A stretch of 64,000 bases of DNA from contig CP141132.1 in assembly GCA_035236585.1 (NCBI GenBank), positions 18,389,945-18,453,944 on the forward strand, in the 5' to 3' direction. Of the stretch, positions 62,542 to 64,000 are shown in pieces (position 1 is the first letter of the stretch; each line of letters opens with the position of its first letter). Origin of the DNA: Warburgia ugandensis (Eukaryota > Streptophyta > Magnoliopsida > Canellales > Canellaceae). The notes beneath the pieces are model-generated. The model saw only the letters and a list, made by a program, of their open reading frames with translations. It was not told the DNA's origin and did not search any database. Made by a program: the position numbers and the translations under genes.

Positions 62542-63776
62542 GGAAAGAATTCGACCTAGAGTTCCAATTTGGATAAAGAGGCTCTTTTGCATGATACTCG
62601 AACAAGTTTGCTATATTGAATATCTTGGAGATCTTTAGCTCGTTTGGTAGATCGATCACATAAGTTTTGTTACTTATTTTCTTTAGAACCTTGTATGGGC
62701 CATACTTTTTGGGCTTTAATTTATAATAAGTGCCTACGGGGAATCTTTCCTTATGCAAGAACACCATCACTGAATCTCTTTCATTGAATTGTTTAAGGCG
62801 TCGATGTTTATCAGCAGCTTCCTTGTACTTAGCATTTGTCTCTGCCAATTTTTGTTTCACTTCCTCTTGCATAGCTTAGGCTTGTTTAGGCATGGTCTTT
62901 GCTGCTACATTCACTTCTGGATCGTGAGGTAATTGGACCAAATCCACAACATGCATAGGTGGGGTCACATAAACTATAGAAAAAGGTGACTTTCTAGTGG
63001 CACTGTGGATTGCACTGTTATAGGCAAATTCTACTTAGGGTAGGGCATAATCCCATTGCTTTGGTTTGTCTCCACATATATTGCCAATTAAATTACCAAG
63101 AGTTCTATTGGTTACCTTAGTTTGCCCATCGGTTTGTGGATGTGCTGTAGAACTACGATTCAGAGAGGTATCTAACATCTTCCACAATGTCACCTAGAAA
63201 TGACTAAGAAACTTCACATCTCGATTAGAGGTGATGGAGTGAGGTATGCTATGTAAGCGTACTACCTCCTAGAAGAATAATCAAGCTATATGAGATGCGT
63301 TGATGTCTTCCGACAGGGAATGAAATGAGCCATTTTGAAGAACTTGTCAACAACCATGAAGACAGAGTCTGCCCCTCTTTGGGTGTGAGGGAGACCTAGT
63401 ACAAAGTCCATGGTCAAATACTCCCAAATATTGTTAGGAATAGGTAATGACATATAAAGACCAGTATTTTGAGATTATCCTTTTGATACTTGGCATGTGT
63501 AGCCTTTCTTGACAAAGTTACCTACGTCTCATTATAGTTGAGGCCAAAAGTATCGTTCCTCCAAGATTGCAATAGTCTTATTTCTTCCTAGATGCTCACT
63601 CAATCCTCCAACATGTAGGTCTCGAATTAGTTTTTCTCGCAAAGAGGTTTTGGGAATGCATTGTCGATTGCCTTTAAACAAGTACCCATTAGTCATATGA
63701 AAATCACTGACAGGTTGCCTCTCAACACACTTAGACCAAATCTCTTTAAAATCTTCATCATCTCCAAAGAGTTCTT
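62542..63776 (-). pseudogene. Integrase, chromovirus (Ty3/gypsy)
   Basis: On the minus strand the integrase is degraded between 63700 and 62900: [20 protein letters not shown] with the first catalytic Asp, then [19 protein letters not shown]. The C-terminus is open at 62872-62504: [60 protein letters not shown] and [16 protein letters not shown], ending FQEEGTDVG. This C-terminal block and tail are typical of small plant chromoviruses of the CRM/Galadriel/Reina type; I cannot choose among them. Stops in the core show that it is dead. Confidence 0.85.
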
Positions 63777-64000
63777 TTAGACACTCGAACCCACAACCTC
63801 ATGAGCCAAGGTGACGAGTAAGTTAGCATGGCGGCTCGATGCATCCGCAACATGATTCGTAGCACTAGATTTGCGTCGAATAGTGAAAGGAAATTTCTGA
63901 AGAAAAGTAGCCCACCTGATATGCATTTTGTCCAAGTGCTTCTGATTGTTGATGAACTTCAAGGCTTGATAGTTTGTATAGATTATGAACTCCCTTTGAA
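63777..64000 (-). pseudogene. RNase H C-terminal part of the same chromovirus
   Basis: It reads [20 protein letters not shown]-like ([17 protein letters not shown]), then [20 protein letters not shown] and [12 protein letters not shown]. This is the RNase H end (HKSGxxNxVADALSRR) that precedes integrase. The gene continues past the right edge of the window. Confidence 0.85.

Overview
This is nuclear DNA from a flowering plant. It has no bacterial gene organisation. The one host gene, a plant-type adenine phosphoribosyltransferase (APT), is split by short GT-AG introns. The rest is AT-rich, heavily decayed DNA from plant transposon lineages: Athila/Tat-like and Tekay/Del-like Ty3/gypsy elements, another chromovirus, a plant L1-type LINE, an Au-type SINE and PIF/Harbinger. 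The species cannot be named from the window.

Layout. 1-8500: a minus-strand Athila/Tat-like element (LTR 230-1749, gag 3890-5213, primer-binding site near 6136-6155, right LTR from about 6156) that lacks pol, inserted next to a plus-strand gag fragment. 8640-12660: 3' leader, polypurine tract and long 3' LTR of a plus-strand Athila/Tat-like element. 12661-15923: a minus-strand Tekay-like element (5' LTR 14337-15923) cut inside its RT by that LTR. 15924-18320: unassigned old DNA. 18321-29420: a long LTR, target-site duplication CATAC, that was tandemly duplicated with about 180 bp of its flank into four units; unit 1 was later hit by a Tekay-type solo LTR (18706-21297). 29421-40219: the rest of an Athila-like element (gag end, protease, RT, RNase H, integrase, long 3' leader, 3' LTR 37962-40219), split by a reverse-oriented solo LTR (30811-33059). 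41222-49270: a minus-strand LINE split by a plus-strand Tekay-like element (42444-48855, TSD AATAA). 49271-53402: low-copy-looking DNA with a promoter-like stretch, an Au SINE and two minisatellites. 53403-57452: two Harbinger copies fused as a giant inverted repeat. 58783-61332: TATA box and first four coding exons of APT. 62119-64000: 3' LTR and minus-strand pol of a chromovirus continuing off the window, placed where the last APT intron or final exon would be expected.

Only APT looks functional. All transposon coding regions examined carry stops, frameshifts or changed catalytic residues. The main interest is genome dynamics: nested insertions whose order can be read from target-site duplications, a microhomology-bounded tandem amplification of an LTR, a Harbinger palindrome with a nearly perfect central hairpin, and a retrotransposon next to the missing end of a housekeeping gene. 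I found no new multigene system.
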